From DASXMX01 sp036794395 (GTDB taxonomy: Bacteria; Planctomycetota; Phycisphaerae; Tepidisphaerales; Tepidisphaeraceae), in contig DAIRGS010000392.1 of NCBI GenBank assembly GCA_036794395.1, forward strand, positions 1 through 6,133: DNA of 6,133 nt, in the 5' to 3' direction. Positions 5,421-6,133 of the stretch are shown one piece after another (positions within the stretch are counted from its first letter, which is position 1; the number at the start of each line of letters is the position of its first letter). A program made the translations under genes and the position numbers. Under the pieces are notes generated by a model. The model made no database searches, had not been told where the DNA came from, and saw only the letters and a program-made list of their open reading frames with translations.

Positions 5421-6046
5421 GACACCGATTGTTCACTATCGCGTCGGTCGTGTCGCTACTTTTGTGCGTGGGAGCGATGACGTTTTGGGCGCGAAGCTAT
5501 TGGGTCACGAATACGCTGATGAGGCAGCAGACGTTCACTAATCTACTCCTCATTCATCATTCGATGGCTTTCAATTCTCACGGCGGATTGTGCGTGTGGG
5601 ATTTGCGACGTTACGACGACGGCAGTGGCTCTCACTTTGACGAGTTGCCACCGGGGACAAATACGACGACGTGGAAGCTCTCGTCTGAGTCAGTGGATAG
5701 CAGCTACCCGTACATCAATGCATCTTCTCTGCCCGGATTGCCGAATGAGACAGCGAGAAGTCTGGAATTTCACGTTATCGGGTTCGGCTTCGTTCGTCGA
5801 ATTCAGCATCACGATGAAATCTGGCGTCGAGACGTTGTAGTGATCGTGCCGTGGGTCGCTGTGGTTCTGCTAACTGCGTTCTTGCCGGTGATTCGCCTTC
5901 TACGCTGGCGCAAGAGTAGATTAGTGGCCGCGAATGCCGCCATGTTTCCATGTAGAAAATGTGGCTATTCGCTCGTGAAGAACACTAGCGGAACTTGTCC
6001 TGAATGCGGGACGATGGTGACGGGGAAAAGGGGTGTCACTGCATGA
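5417..6046 (+). CDS. Planctomycete-type small membrane protein with C-terminal zinc ribbon
   Basis: A 209-residue protein of unknown function. Residues 1-30 (MRHRLFTIASVVSLLLCVGA then MTFWARSYWV) form a short basic head and a membrane segment. Residues 31-138 are polar and should lie outside the cytoplasmic membrane. A second membrane segment spans about 139-160 (VVVIVPWVAVVLLTAFLPVI), followed by a basic RLLRWRKSR and a zinc ribbon CRKCGYSLVKNTSGTCPECG with C179, C182, C194 and C197. I recall this layout as a frequent, uncharacterised family in planctomycetes. The GTG at 5417 is chosen because the family's MRxRLF start begins there, it overlaps the previous gene's stop as GTGA, and AGAGG lies 7 bases upstream. 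The ATG at 5378 would add unrelated residues inside the neighbour's ribbon. The next paralog starts in an ATGA overlap at its own stop, so the genes are probably translated in series. Base composition is lower in GC than the kinase. Confidence 0.75.
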   Translation: MRHRLFTIASVVSLLLCVGAMTFWARSYWVTNTLMRQQTFTNLLLIHHSMAFNSHGGLCVWDLRRYDDGSGSHFDELPPGTNTTTWKLSSESVDSSYPYINASSLPGLPNETARSLEFHVIGFGFVRRIQHHDEIWRRDVVVIVPWVAVVLLTAFLPVIRLLRWRKSRLVAANAAMFPCRKCGYSLVKNTSGTCPECGTMVTGKRGVTA

Positions 6047-6132
6047 GACGCCGCCTGTGCAACATCGCATCTGGCATCTCGATCTACCAAGCAGACTACA
6101 CCCCAACCGACAGCTTTTCACGGTGGCCGTGA
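6043..6132 (+). pseudogene. 5' head of a third paralog, broken after about 13 codons
   Basis: The ATG at 6043 overlaps the preceding stop as ATGA and has AAAGGGG 9 bases upstream. The first residues, MRRRLCNIASGIS, match the start of the preceding gene (MRHRLFTIASVVS), but the expected LLLCV membrane segment is missing. The frame instead reads IYQADYTPTDSFSRWP and stops at 6130-6132. None of the three plus-strand frames restores a hydrophobic segment, so the gene was probably cut by a rearrangement or insertion rather than a single indel. A 29-residue peptide is possible but has no recognisable function. The window ends one base later. Confidence 0.55.
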
Positions 6133-6133
6133 A
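6117..6133. repeat. Perfect palindrome at the window edge
   Basis: TTCACGG-TGG-CCGTGAA is a 7-bp perfect inverted repeat with a 3-base loop that ends exactly at the last base. It may extend further, since TT precedes it. It could be the end of an inserted repeat that broke the third paralog, or an assembly-stopping hairpin. Confidence 0.5.

Overview
The window looks like planctomycete-type DNA (Planctomycetota, or possibly a relative such as Verrucomicrobiota). Three things point that way. One is a Ser/Thr kinase with an N-terminal zinc ribbon and a long polytopic membrane tail, paired with an ECF-type sigma factor. The second is an ISKra4-type transposase of the sort common in that phylum. 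The third is a set of short membrane proteins with an N-terminal MRxRLFxxASxxSLLLC anchor and a C-terminal CxxCxY-x(n)-GTCPECG ribbon. A run of 10 Ns shows this is scaffolded, probably metagenomic, sequence.

Layout. Bases 1-918 (minus strand) hold the N-terminal part of an ISKra4-family transposase. It is read in two frames, joined at a G-run/T-run slip site near 700, and runs off the left edge. Bases 919-1149 are a divergent intergenic region. Bases 1150-3672 (plus) encode an 840-residue membrane Ser/Thr protein kinase, followed after only 6 bases by a 245-residue sigma-70/ECF factor (3679-4416). These two form a clear two-gene signalling unit.

Bases 4417-5076 contain no convincing gene but many repeats: four exact two-copy tandem duplications (12-17 bp units), a 111-bp MITE-like element with 20-bp inverted ends and perfect 11-bp flanking direct repeats, a 24-bp inverted repeat that encloses the N gap, and an irregular array built on a CCCCGGTTGG core.

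Bases 5077-6133 hold three members of one paralogous family in head-to-tail order. The first is a 5'-truncated, frameshifted remnant, the second is an intact 209-residue gene with a GTG start, and the third is a 5' head that loses family resemblance after about 13 codons. Consecutive members overlap by 4 bases (GTGA, then ATGA), so translation is probably coupled.

How the parts work together. The kinase and sigma factor probably form a phosphorylation-controlled transcription switch, with the membrane tail as sensor; this is inferred from the family and the linkage. The right-hand paralog cluster has no known function. The N gap sits between the kinase/sigma unit and the paralog cluster, so their physical adjacency rests on the scaffold join. 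By hand counts of sample lines, the right side is visibly less GC-rich than the left.
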